A stretch of DNA of 8,011 nt from Pseudomonadota bacterium (GCA_021783435.1 JAJXUC010000169.1:1-8011); one strand, 5' to 3'. Shown: positions 1-6,401, counted from the stretch's first letter. The notes: generated from the sequence alone by a model not told the origin. Program-made: numbers and translations.

Positions 1-240
1 ACCTGCGACACCGTGGCGAACGCCGCCTCGAACGTCAGCCCCCCGCCGCCAAGCCTGCCCGCTGGCTACACCGCCTTGGTGACCGTGGTGCCCACCAACC
101 AGCCTGCCGACTCCTACAGCTGCGGCACAACCGGATACACAGCCAACTACTACGACATCTTCCTGCATACGGCCGAAGCCAACGGCACCACTGCAGCCAA
201 CACAGAAGCCGTGTTCAAACTCTGCACGCCAACATCATGA
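1..240 (+). CDS. C-terminal fragment of a probable type IV pilus minor pilin (PilX-like)
   Basis: The frame is open from the left edge to a TGA at 238-240, giving 79 residues; the 5' end lies outside the window. The fragment is rich in Asn, Thr, Ala and Pro, starts with a short proline run (SPPPPSLP) and has two spaced cysteines, one in SYSCGTTGY and one four residues before the end (KLCTPTS). Such a pair could form the C-terminal disulfide loop of pilins. It reads in the same direction as the pilY1 gene downstream, and minor pilin genes (pilV, pilW, pilX) normally precede pilY1, so PilX or a similar minor pilin is the best guess. The diagnostic pilin N-terminus is not visible, so the call rests mainly on context and general composition. 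It could also be another secreted or pilus-associated protein. Confidence 0.45.
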   Translation, partial: TCDTVANAASNVSPPPPSLPAGYTALVTVVPTNQPADSYSCGTTGYTANYYDIFLHTAEANGTTAANTEAVFKLCTPTS

Positions 241-364
241 GAACCAAGGCCGTCAGATCTGCTCGGCAGTTCAATTTCTATGGCGCAAACCCTAAAAATG
301 GGGATAATCAGGCCGTTCTTGCACAAATATTGTTGCCAGCACACTCACCTAAAAAATGCCAACC

Positions 365-391
365 TGCTCTTTTATTCGCCGTCAAAGAGCA
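365..391. repeat. Inverted repeat upstream of pilY1
   Basis: TGCTCTTT (365-372) and AAAGAGCA (384-391) are perfect reverse complements separated by 11 bases. The repeat ends 38 bp before the pilY1 start codon. No T-run follows on the + strand, so it does not look like an intrinsic terminator. It could be an operator for a dimeric regulator or a hairpin in the pilY1 leader mRNA. Confidence 0.45.
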
Positions 392-416
392 AGAACTCAC
401 CTCCGCCACACTGCGC

Positions 417-422
417 AAGAGG
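417..422 (+). promoter_or_regulatory. Ribosome binding site deciding the pilY1 start
   Basis: AAGAGG lies 7 bases before the ATG at 430 and 4 bases before the ATG at 427. The spacing favours 430. The upstream in-frame ATG at 280 has no comparable site. The protein from 430 begins with a clean signal peptide, which supports the same choice. Confidence 0.6.
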
Positions 423-429
423 CATCATG

Positions 430-3261
430 ATGTATAAATCTTTGTTTTTAAAAATCGCACGCACACTACCAATAATCATTAGTTTTGGCATAGTTTCTGC
501 GCAAGCAGGAACCACCGTCGTGGACGATTTCACAGGAACCTCTGCAAACCTGCCTTGGAAAGCTTTTAATGGCGCCTGCTTGACAGCAGGAAATGGAGCA
601 GGCCCAATCCCGGCATGCAAGGGACTCGCTTACTATGGCAACGAAATCCAAACAGGATTAACAAATAACCAAGATACGCCAGGTTTTGGTGCACTGCGAT
701 TTACAAATGGCTGCGCCAACGGGACATGCTATTACCATCAAAATGGAGCCATTATTTCAACGGCCCCATTTCCTAGCAACCAAGGCATTCAAGTTACCTT
801 TACAACCTATACCTATGGCGGGGACAATTCAGGTGGCCACGGCGCCGATGGAATTGGGTTCTATCTCCTCAATGGAACCCAAGCGCCCAATATAGGAGCA
901 TGGGGTGGAAGTCTTGGTTATAGTTGCTCGAACACAAACCCACCTTATAATGGCATGGCTGGTGCCTACCTTGGCCTTGGGATCGACGAATATGGGAATT
1001 TCCTCAACCAAGGTGACAACACGGCAACCGGCTATGGCTATGTACCAGGAAGAATTGGACTTCGTGGTTATGGCAATATAAATTTGGCTGCTCTGCAGGC
1101 CATCGACACCTCGGCAACCACCTCGACTGTTCAAGCCGTATGCAAAAACGGCGGAAATTATGAGGATCACACCCTGCCTGACTATGCCGCCATACCTAAC
1201 GCCTATAAAATTCTGCCTTCAAATCAACCCATCGCCGATGAATCCGCCACAAATAGAACACAGGCAAGACCCATTACATACAAATTAATTATCACATCAA
1301 GCGGGTTATTGAGTTTTTCATATAATTATAATAATACAGGATTTACACCAGTCATCAGCCAGCAAGACATTTCATCCTCAAATGGGCCGATGCCACCGAG
1401 CTTTCTCTTTGGTTTTGGCGGCTCGACTGGAGGCAGTGACAATGTTCATGAAATCACCTGTTTCGAAGCAAGTCCTTCAACACGCGCAACCAGCTCTCCG
1501 ATTGCGCCTCTTTCCCTCTCGGCAGGTAGTCTAATCTATGAACTGAGCAGCAACCCAGACCCGGTTGCAGGCCATGTCCAGGCGTTCCAAACCGTTGCGG
1601 CGCCCACGTCAACAGCCAGTGCCCCAGTCGGCACAGCCAGTGGAGCTGCCATCTGGGATGCCGGGGACCCAACCCACATGCCAGCCAGCGCACGATCCGG
1701 CGATCTGTACTCTACCGGTCCAACACCCTCCACGGGATCGCCCGCAGGCGCTGGCGTTGTGACCTTGCTGACATCACTCGATTCAACAGCGTTCGCCTTA
1801 ACTTCGCCCACCACCTGCGTGCCCAGCATCAGCGTGATCATCGACTACACCATCGACCCAAACTATAACCCCACCAGCAGTTGCAATTATCTGAATGGTC
1901 GGCAAAGCGGCTGGATGCTCGGCGGATTAAGTCAGAACGATCATGCTCAATATCTCGGCCCCCCTGGGAATGCCAATTTGTTGAGCCTAGGTGGTTATGT
2001 ACCTTTCGCCCAGAACAATAACAGCAGGGAGAAACTCTTGCTGTTCACCAGCAATGATGGTTTTCTCTATGCGGTGGACGCCATGAGCGGCAACTTAGTA
2101 TGGGGCTGGATGCCGAGACCGTTCGTAGCACAATTGCAGGCATATCAAACCTTTCAGTCCAGCGGCAACTTCGACGGTGGTTTCACCACAACCGATGCCG
2201 TTGACACAACCACCAACCCGGCCGCAAGCAACTGGGCGACTTATGTCGTGGGAACTGCGCAAGGCGGCGCTTATCACTATGCGCTCAAGCTCAGTAGCAA
2301 TACAAGCAGCAATTCGACATCCCCACCATCGCCCACCAGCCAAACATGGGGTACCGCGGTATCGAGTGGGACGTCGCCGCAAGAACAAGCGCCGGTGATT
2401 GTGACGGTCAAAAATACACAATATGCTTTGTATATTGTCAACACAATAACAGGGACTGGTAGTAGCGCTGTAACAACCAGCACGCTGTATGAACAGAATG
2501 TTGTAACCGGACTCCCTGCGAGTGGAACCGCTATTTCGGCCGCGCTCCCCTTCGTCGCCAACAGCTTGATCACATATGTGTCGTCCACGGGCTCCGTATG
2601 GATCGGTGACAACAATGGCGGCGTCTGGAGTCTGAACGTCTCCGGCACAGCCTCATCGGATGCAGGCAGCGCGGTGCAAGTGGCCACCACCAGCCCCAAG
2701 GCGCCGATCAATTTTGTTGGATACACAGAGATTAGCGGACTGCCGTACATCTGGGCAGCAACCCAGAATGAAATTACGGCATTCTCTTTGTCCGGTGGCT
2801 CAGCTCAAATCCTTTGGGCGAGCAGTGGAGGAGCTAGCCCCAGCGGGTATTTACCCACTGGCAGTAGCGGCGGCCTACAATCCAGCACGTCGGTTATGCC
2901 CCTACAAGTCGGAGGGCAGATTTCTGCGCCGCCAGCTCTTGTAAATGGAGTGCTGATCGTGCCGGTATACGTGCCGCCCACATCAAGCTGCGCTTTAGTA
3001 GGGGTCGGGTTTTACGATCTGTTCGATTTACTGTCTGGCGGTTTGCCAAAAATTCCGATTACTTACAAAAACAATACAATCACCAACGGTATTGTTTCGC
3101 TGGGTTCTGGAATTCCATATACGCCATCGGTTTCAGTCACGCCGAATGGGACTGTCGTTTATCCTGGTAATAGTCAGGCTCCGAATCCTCAAAACCCGAT
3201 CAGTCCGATCTTGTTTGGCGGCAGCGTGATGAACAAGCCGATTGCCTGGCGCCAGTATTGA
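430..3261 (+). CDS. pilY1: PilY1/PilC-type type IV pilus tip adhesin with N-terminal L-type lectin domain
   Basis: Secreted, pilus-associated protein of 943 residues, expected at the tip of type IV pili and in pilus biogenesis. Residues 1-26 form a Sec signal peptide: MYKS, a basic patch, the hydrophobic PIIISFGIV, and a cleavage site after AQA. Residues about 29-346 resemble an L-type lectin. GADGIGFYL has the Ala-Asp of the metal site (D140), GGSLGY is the glycine loop at 159-164, and IDEYGN (185-190) plus D196 match the legume-lectin D-x-Y-x-N...D metal ligands. The domain ends with NVHEI. Residues about 367-943 follow the PilY1 pattern: IWDAGD (408-413), YLNGRQSGWMLGGL (487-500), a propeller strand LLLFTSNDGFLYAVDAMSG (536-554), WIGDNNGGVWSLN (724-736) and the terminal AWRQY. 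It is shorter than P. aeruginosa PilY1 (about 1,160 residues). I see no von Willebrand A domain and no obvious EF-hand-like calcium loop. Its G+C is visibly lower than that of the genes to the right. The PilY1 call is firm; the lectin call rests on motifs only. Confidence 0.85.
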   Translation: MYKSLFLKIARTLPIIISFGIVSAQAGTTVVDDFTGTSANLPWKAFNGACLTAGNGAGPIPACKGLAYYGNEIQTGLTNNQDTPGFGALRFTNGCANGTCYYHQNGAIISTAPFPSNQGIQVTFTTYTYGGDNSGGHGADGIGFYLLNGTQAPNIGAWGGSLGYSCSNTNPPYNGMAGAYLGLGIDEYGNFLNQGDNTATGYGYVPGRIGLRGYGNINLAALQAIDTSATTSTVQAVCKNGGNYEDHTLPDYAAIPNAYKILPSNQPIADESATNRTQARPITYKLIITSSGLLSFSYNYNNTGFTPVISQQDISSSNGPMPPSFLFGFGGSTGGSDNVHEITCFEASPSTRATSSPIAPLSLSAGSLIYELSSNPDPVAGHVQAFQTVAAPTSTASAPVGTASGAAIWDAGDPTHMPASARSGDLYSTGPTPSTGSPAGAGVVTLLTSLDSTAFALTSPTTCVPSISVIIDYTIDPNYNPTSSCNYLNGRQSGWMLGGLSQNDHAQYLGPPGNANLLSLGGYVPFAQNNNSREKLLLFTSNDGFLYAVDAMSGNLVWGWMPRPFVAQLQAYQTFQSSGNFDGGFTTTDAVDTTTNPAASNWATYVVGTAQGGAYHYALKLSSNTSSNSTSPPSPTSQTWGTAVSSGTSPQEQAPVIVTVKNTQYALYIVNTITGTGSSAVTTSTLYEQNVVTGLPASGTAISAALPFVANSLITYVSSTGSVWIGDNNGGVWSLNVSGTASSDAGSAVQVATTSPKAPINFVGYTEISGLPYIWAATQNEITAFSLSGGSAQILWASSGGASPSGYLPTGSSGGLQSSTSVMPLQVGGQISAPPALVNGVLIVPVYVPPTSSCALVGVGFYDLFDLLSGGLPKIPITYKNNTITNGIVSLGSGIPYTPSVSVTPNGTVVYPGNSQAPNPQNPISPILFGGSVMNKPIAWRQY

Positions 3262-3319
3262 CAACCCACTACGCCACAGATGGAATGCAGGGATCATCCT
3301 CTGACCGCCCCTGCGCCAG

Positions 3320-3660
3320 TCGGACAGCGTCGCCGCCAGCGGCGGTGTTGACGAGGAGAGGCTCTACTCGGAGCTGAAACGCGCCAGATAGTGCGGGCCT
3401 CCGGCCTTGGGGCCGAGCCGTACCGGACAGGCCATCGCAGCCAGGGGACTCTACGCCACCACAGCGCCAATCATGTTGCGATTGACGTGGACGTGCGCAG
3501 CACGGGCTGGGCGGATGCGACTCGCGTATCCATCGATGTAGGTCTGCGCACCAAGCGTGAAACCTGAGCCCGGAGCGTCGAGGCGTCCAACAGCGCCTCG
3601 GACTGACCCGCCTTCCTGCGCAAGATTTGCGGCGCGGGGGTCGAAGATTCCCTCGCGCAT
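3320..3660 (-). pseudogene. putA: Decayed 3' end of putA (proline dehydrogenase / P5C dehydrogenase)
   Basis: The minus strand encodes remains of the C-terminal aldehyde-dehydrogenase part of PutA, the enzyme oxidising proline to glutamate. In order come REGIFDP (near 3657; family REVFGP), SEALLDA in a second frame, GSGFTLGAQTYID (family GYGLTLGxHTRID), HVNRNMIGAVV (down to 3457), LSGT in a shifted frame, GPKAGGPHYLARF (3394-3414 codes for GPKAGGP), and VNTAAGGDA (3352 downwards; family VNTTAAGGNA). At least two compensating frameshifts lie between GAVV and GPKAGGP. The stops are TAG at 3451-3453 and another after RFSSE. Only about 110 of roughly 1,300 residues remain, so the proline dehydrogenase domain and the catalytic residues are gone. 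The ends are approximate. The piece sits tail-to-tail with pilY1. Lrp-family regulators are frequent putA neighbours, which fits the lrp gene 1.1 kb away. Identity is strong; product activity is excluded. Confidence 0.82.
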
Positions 3661-3929
3661 GGCCACACTGCTGGCCTCACCCCCCAAAACGCGTGTTGTA
3701 TTTGCCTCTCGCAAGCAGACACTTATTCCTGCCTGAACATTTTTTCCAGCAGGTGATTCGCCACATACTCTTGGAAGCATTCACACATTGCTCCCGCAAT
3801 GCGGCATATGGCTGAAACAGTCGGCGCGCAGCCGACCGATGAAGCGAAACTGAAACGTCAAAATTTCCGTGAACCTTCCATCGCCGCATGGCACAGACTG
3901 AATACCGTATCCCTCCTTGGAGAGTTGCC
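3661..3929 (+). other. Intergenic leader upstream of adc
   Basis: No gene is supported in these 270 bp. The segment becomes AT-richer from about 3695, unlike the flanking putA remnant and adc, and is the likely promoter region of adc, but I could not assign a good -35/-10 pair (CATACT at 3764-3769 is a weak -10 candidate). A perfect 6-bp hairpin, GTCGGC (3820-3825) with GCCGAC (3831-3836) around a 5-base loop, lies about 95 bp before the adc start. CTGAAAC occurs on both sides of it (3812-3818 and 3850-3856). The putA deletion junction should fall in this stretch. Confidence 0.5.
3919..3924 (+). promoter_or_regulatory. Ribosome binding site deciding the adc start
   Basis: GGAGAG is followed 5 bases later by the ATG at 3930 (7 bases from its GGAG core). 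The in-frame ATG at 3888 has no such site, and starting there would add 14 residues not expected for the family. Confidence 0.7.
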
Positions 3930-4670
3930 ATGCAAGCCAAAAACGTTGCGAAGTCCGCTTTTTCCATGCCGCTGTCCAGCCCGGCCTATCCACGCGGCCC
4001 CTACCGCTTCGTCAATCGCGAATTCCTCATCATCACCTACCGCACCGACCCGCGGGCCCTGCGCGAACTGGTGCCGGAGCCGCTGAATCCCGCCGGCGAC
4101 ACCGCCAAGTTCGAGTTCATCCGCATGCCCGACTCCACCGGCTTCGGCGACTACACCGAATCGGGCCAGGTCGTTCCCGTCACCTACAAGGGCAAGCCCG
4201 GTACCTATCAGATCGCCATGTTTCTGGACGACGAGGCGCCGCTGGCCGGCGGACGCGAAATCTGGGGCTTTCCGAAAAAGCTCGCCAAGCCCCGTCTGCG
4301 CGTGGAGTCGGACACGTTGCTGGGCACGCTGGACTACGGATCGGTCCGCATCGCCACCGGCACCATGGGCTACAAGCACGAGGCGCTGGATCTGGATGCA
4401 TTGCGCAAGAGCCTGCTGGCGCCCAACTATCTGCTCAAGATCATTCCGGACGTGGATTGCTCGCCGCGCATCTGTGAACTCGTCACCTATTTCCTGGAAG
4501 ACGTGACGGTCAAGGGCGGCTGGAGCGGGCCGGCCGCGCTGGAATTGCACGCGCATGCGCTGGCCCCCGTCGCCAGCCTGCCCGTGCTGGAAGTGTTGTC
4601 CGCCGTGCACCTCGTGTCCGACCTCACGCTGGGCCTCGGCAAGGTCGTGCACGACTACCTTGGCAAATAG
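3930..4670 (+). CDS. adc: Acetoacetate decarboxylase
   Basis: Cytoplasmic enzyme of 246 residues that decarboxylates acetoacetate to acetone and CO2 through a Schiff base; the family length is about 245. The sequence follows Clostridium acetobutylicum Adc almost from end to end: [15 protein letters not shown] (17-31), [16 protein letters not shown] (37-52), [12 protein letters not shown] (73-84), [55 protein letters not shown] and a final HDYLGK. K116 in PKK is the Schiff-base lysine (clostridial K115) and K117 the neighbouring lysine that lowers its pKa. R30, E62 and E77 match the other active-site residues, so a true decarboxylase is likely rather than one of the ADC-like paralogues. The start is set by a ribosome binding site at 3919-3924. 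It is followed 125 bp later by lrp on the same strand. No ketone-body genes such as a hydroxybutyrate dehydrogenase are adjacent, so the pathway is not shown by context. Confidence 0.95.
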   Translation: MQAKNVAKSAFSMPLSSPAYPRGPYRFVNREFLIITYRTDPRALRELVPEPLNPAGDTAKFEFIRMPDSTGFGDYTESGQVVPVTYKGKPGTYQIAMFLDDEAPLAGGREIWGFPKKLAKPRLRVESDTLLGTLDYGSVRIATGTMGYKHEALDLDALRKSLLAPNYLLKIIPDVDCSPRICELVTYFLEDVTVKGGWSGPAALELHAHALAPVASLPVLEVLSAVHLVSDLTLGLGKVVHDYLGK

Positions 4671-4795
4671 CATGCAGCGCGCCGGCGGGACAAACGGAAT
4701 GTGACGGGCAGGTTTGTGTAAGGATATAGGGGCTTCAAGCGACAATTAATGCGTTTAATCCGTTCACAACTCATAGAAATTTCGGAGGCTCAACC
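4671..4795 (+). promoter_or_regulatory. Upstream region of lrp with a dyad that could be an Lrp site
   Basis: The part from about 4735 to 4783 is markedly AT-rich in a GC-rich setting and probably holds the lrp promoter. ATTAA (4745-4749) and TTAAT (4755-4759) form a perfect 15-bp dyad, the size of a typical Lrp operator. TTTAAT at 4754-4759 is a possible -10 box, but no good -35 partner is visible. GGAGG at 4784-4788, 7 bases before the ATG, is the lrp ribosome binding site. Lrp often represses its own gene, so autoregulation is plausible but inferred. Confidence 0.4.
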
Positions 4796-5272
4796 ATGAA
4801 AGACCCAGCCAACACCCTCGATCGCGTCGACCGGCGCATCCTTGCCCTGCTGCAGGGAGATGGACGCATGTCCAATCTGGCACTGGCCCAGGCCGTGCAT
4901 CTGTCACCCACCGCCGTGCTCGAGCGCGTACGGCGGTTGGTGCGCGAAAAATTCATCCTTGGCTACGAGGCCAAGCTCAATCCGCAAAAGCTCGGCGCCG
5001 CTTTGCTGGTGTTCATCGAGGTGGTGCTCGACCGCACCTCGCCCGACGTGTTCGACCAGTTCAAGGCCGCGGTGAGCAACCGGCCCGAGATCATGGAATG
5101 CCACATGGTGGCGGGCGGCTTCGATTACCTGCTCAAGACCCGCGTGGCCGACATGCCGGCCTACCGCGATTTTCTCGGCAGCGTGCTGCTGAGCCTGCCG
5201 GGCGTGCGCGAAACCCACACCTACGCGGTGATGGAAGAAGTGAAGAACTCGCAGGCCTTGCAGGTGGAATGA
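4796..5272 (+). CDS. lrp: Leucine-responsive regulatory protein, Lrp/AsnC family
   Basis: DNA-binding regulator of 158 residues (E. coli Lrp has 164) that senses amino acids, typically leucine, and controls amino-acid metabolism genes. The N-terminal part LDRVDRRILALLQGDGRMSN leads into a helix-turn-helix at about 25-46, including LSPTAVLERVRRL. The RAM ligand-binding and oligomerisation domain follows from about 66: LLVFIEVVLDRTSPDVFDQF, ECHMVAGGFDYLLKTRV (101-117), AYRDFLGSVLLSLPGV and TYAVMEEVK near the end. Similarity to E. coli Lrp is close along the whole length, so a global Lrp-type regulator is likelier than a narrow AsnC-type one. It has a strong ribosome binding site (GGAGG, 4784-4788). 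It lies downstream of adc and near a putA remnant, so it may once have controlled putA. It ends 21 bp from the converging oxyR gene. Confidence 0.93.
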   Translation: MKDPANTLDRVDRRILALLQGDGRMSNLALAQAVHLSPTAVLERVRRLVREKFILGYEAKLNPQKLGAALLVFIEVVLDRTSPDVFDQFKAAVSNRPEIMECHMVAGGFDYLLKTRVADMPAYRDFLGSVLLSLPGVRETHTYAVMEEVKNSQALQVE

Positions 5273-5273
5273 G

Positions 5274-5287
5274 CCCGGCGCGCCGGG
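5274..5287. terminator. GC palindrome between converging lrp and oxyR
   Basis: A perfect 14-bp palindrome (CCCGGCG/CGCCGGG) fills most of the 21-bp gap between the two stop codons. GAGCC (5271-5275) and GGCTC (5291-5295) offer an alternative longer stem. Position and symmetry suit a shared bidirectional terminator, but neither strand has a clear U-run after it, so efficient intrinsic termination is uncertain. Confidence 0.45.
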
Positions 5288-5293
5288 GTTGGC

Positions 5294-6298
5294 TCACGCC
5301 GCCCTGGCCTGCTTGGGTTCCGCTTTGGATTTTGCTTTGTGCGCCGGTCCGGGCGCCGGCGCCAGCTTGCTCACGCCCGGCAGATCACACGCCAACACCG
5401 CGCGGCGCAAGGCCTCGATGGCCTCCAGACGGGTGAAGCTCTTGCGCCACGCCAGCACGACGCGGCGCGACGGCACGGGTTCGCAGAACGGCACGTAGCA
5501 GATCTGCCCCGGCCCCTCCGGCGGCGCCTTGCCTGGCTCGAACGGCACCGACAGCTTGGGCAGGATGGTGATGCCCATGCCCGAGGCGACCATGTGCTTG
5601 ATGGTTTCCAGCGACGAGCCCTCGAAGCTCTTGCGAATACCGCCCGCGTCCGGCGAGAACCGCGCGAACTCCGGGCAGATCTCCAGCACGTGGTCGCGGA
5701 AGCAGTGCCCGGTTCCCAGCAGCAACATGGTTTCGTCCCGGATCGCCTCGCTGCTCACCGGCGCGCTGTGCGCCAGGCGGTGGCCGTGCGGCACGGCGAC
5801 CAGGAAGGGTTCGTCGTACAGCGGCGCGATGGCCAGGCCATGGTCGGGAAAGGGCTCGGCCAGGATGGCTGCATCCAGCTCGCCGTTGCGCAGCATGTCC
5901 AGCAGCTTGATGGTGAGCTGCTCCTGCAGCAACAAGGGCATCTGCGGCGTGGACTGGATCACCCGCTTGACCAGCGGCGGCAGCAGATAAGGCGCTACGG
6001 TGTAGATCACGCCCAGCCGCAAGGGGCCTGCCAGGGGATCCTTGCCGCGCTTGGCGATTTCCTTGATGCCGGCCGACTGCTCGAGCACGCGCTGGGCCTG
6101 CTCGATGATTTCGTTGCCAATGGGCGTGATGCTGACCTCGGTGCCGCCGCGCTCGAAGAGCTTCACGTCCAGTTCCTCTTCCAGCTTCTTGATGGCCACC
6201 GACAGCGTGGGCTGGCTGACGAAGCAGGCTTCGGCGGCGCGTCCGAAATGGCGCTCGCGGGCCACGGCAACGATGTAGCGGAGTTCAGTCAGTGTCAT
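5294..6298 (-). CDS. oxyR: Hydrogen peroxide-sensing LysR-type regulator OxyR
   Basis: Transcription factor of 334 residues that senses H2O2 by forming a disulfide and activates catalase and peroxiredoxin genes. The N-terminal helix-turn-helix (about 1-60) contains LRYIVAVARERHFGRAA and VSQPTLSVAIKKLEEEL. The effector domain holds GHCFRDHVLEIC, which places the peroxidatic and resolving cysteines at C199 and C208, the same numbers as in E. coli. T100, T129, H198 and R201, known from OxyR peroxide-site studies, also fall at the same positions. LETIKHMVASGMGITILP (231-248) is typical of OxyR. A tail of about 23 residues rich in Lys, Ala and Pro (from about 312) extends beyond E. coli OxyR (305 residues). 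The start was set by homology; no good Shine-Dalgarno sequence precedes it. An in-frame ATG at 6367 would add 23 residues not seen in the family. It lies 103 bp downstream of recG on the same strand, so co-transcription is possible. Confidence 0.95.
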   Translation of the reverse strand: MTLTELRYIVAVARERHFGRAAEACFVSQPTLSVAIKKLEEELDVKLFERGGTEVSITPIGNEIIEQAQRVLEQSAGIKEIAKRGKDPLAGPLRLGVIYTVAPYLLPPLVKRVIQSTPQMPLLLQEQLTIKLLDMLRNGELDAAILAEPFPDHGLAIAPLYDEPFLVAVPHGHRLAHSAPVSSEAIRDETMLLLGTGHCFRDHVLEICPEFARFSPDAGGIRKSFEGSSLETIKHMVASGMGITILPKLSVPFEPGKAPPEGPGQICYVPFCEPVPSRRVVLAWRKSFTRLEAIEALRRAVLACDLPGVSKLAPAPGPAHKAKSKAEPKQARAA

Positions 6299-6401
6299 AG
6301 ACGGAATTAAACCAGACTGCGGATCGAATTGCCCGGCCCTATGAAAAAACGTGCGCTCCTGGGCCATGAACGGCTGTTGCAGACCCGCCGAGGCCGGCGG
6401 C
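6299..6401 (-). promoter_or_regulatory. recG-oxyR intergenic region, possible OxyR half-site
   Basis: On the minus strand, 6342 to 6328 reads ATAG, seven bases, CAAT, which matches the OxyR tetramer pattern ATAG-N7-CTAT in seven of eight positions. The site lies 29 bp upstream of the oxyR start, where autorepression would be expected. A run of six T (6349-6344) precedes it. The second pair of tetramers required for a full four-contact OxyR site was not found, so this may be chance. Confidence 0.3.
6385..6400 (-). terminator. Hairpin just after the recG stop codon
   Basis: CCGCCG and CGGCGG form a perfect 6-bp stem with a 4-base loop beginning one base after the recG stop. No T-run follows directly (a run of six T comes about 35 bp later), so it may be a weak terminator, an mRNA-stabilising stem or chance in GC-rich DNA. 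Confidence 0.35.

Larger units (their letters stand above)
241..429 (+). other. Intergenic leader between the pilin-like gene and pilY1
   Basis: This is 189 bp without a convincing gene. The frame of pilY1 is open back to 280, but the extra 50 residues have no signal-peptide character and no ribosome binding site. A 66-codon frame starting at 237 overlaps the upstream stop, but its composition is unlike a protein. The segment is AT-richer than the right half of the window and contains an 8-bp inverted repeat at 365-391, listed separately. No clear -35/-10 pair was identified. pilY1 may be co-transcribed with the pilin genes or have its own promoter here. Confidence 0.5.

Noticed and set aside
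280..429. N-terminal extension of pilY1 by 50 residues from the ATG at 280
   Set aside because: No ribosome binding site at 280, and the extension would bury the signal peptide that starts at 430.
237..437. 66-codon frame overlapping the pilin stop as ATGA
   Set aside because: No recognisable domain, composition unlike a protein, and it runs into the pilY1 start in another frame.
3331..3347. GC hairpin about 70 bp after pilY1 as its terminator
   Set aside because: No T-run follows, and the bases are explained as decayed putA codons (AAGG region).
3451..3780. 109-residue minus-strand frame as a hypothetical gene
   Set aside because: Its C-terminal half is one frame of the putA remnant, ending at a premature stop; its first 30 residues match nothing.
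3723..3788. Minus-strand peptide of 21 residues (MCECFQEYVANHLL...)
   Set aside because: Too short, no ribosome binding site checked as convincing, and no family recognised.
3262..3930. CRISPR array, tRNA or insertion sequence in the gap after pilY1
   Set aside because: No regularly spaced repeats, no cloverleaf pattern, no transposase motifs or terminal inverted repeats were seen.
3858..4745. 295-residue minus-strand frame opposite adc
   Set aside because: Shadow of adc; the sense strand has full acetoacetate decarboxylase homology with active-site residues.
5339..6310. 323-residue plus-strand frame opposite oxyR
   Set aside because: Shadow of oxyR with His/Arg/Gln-rich content typical of antisense reading of GC-rich genes.
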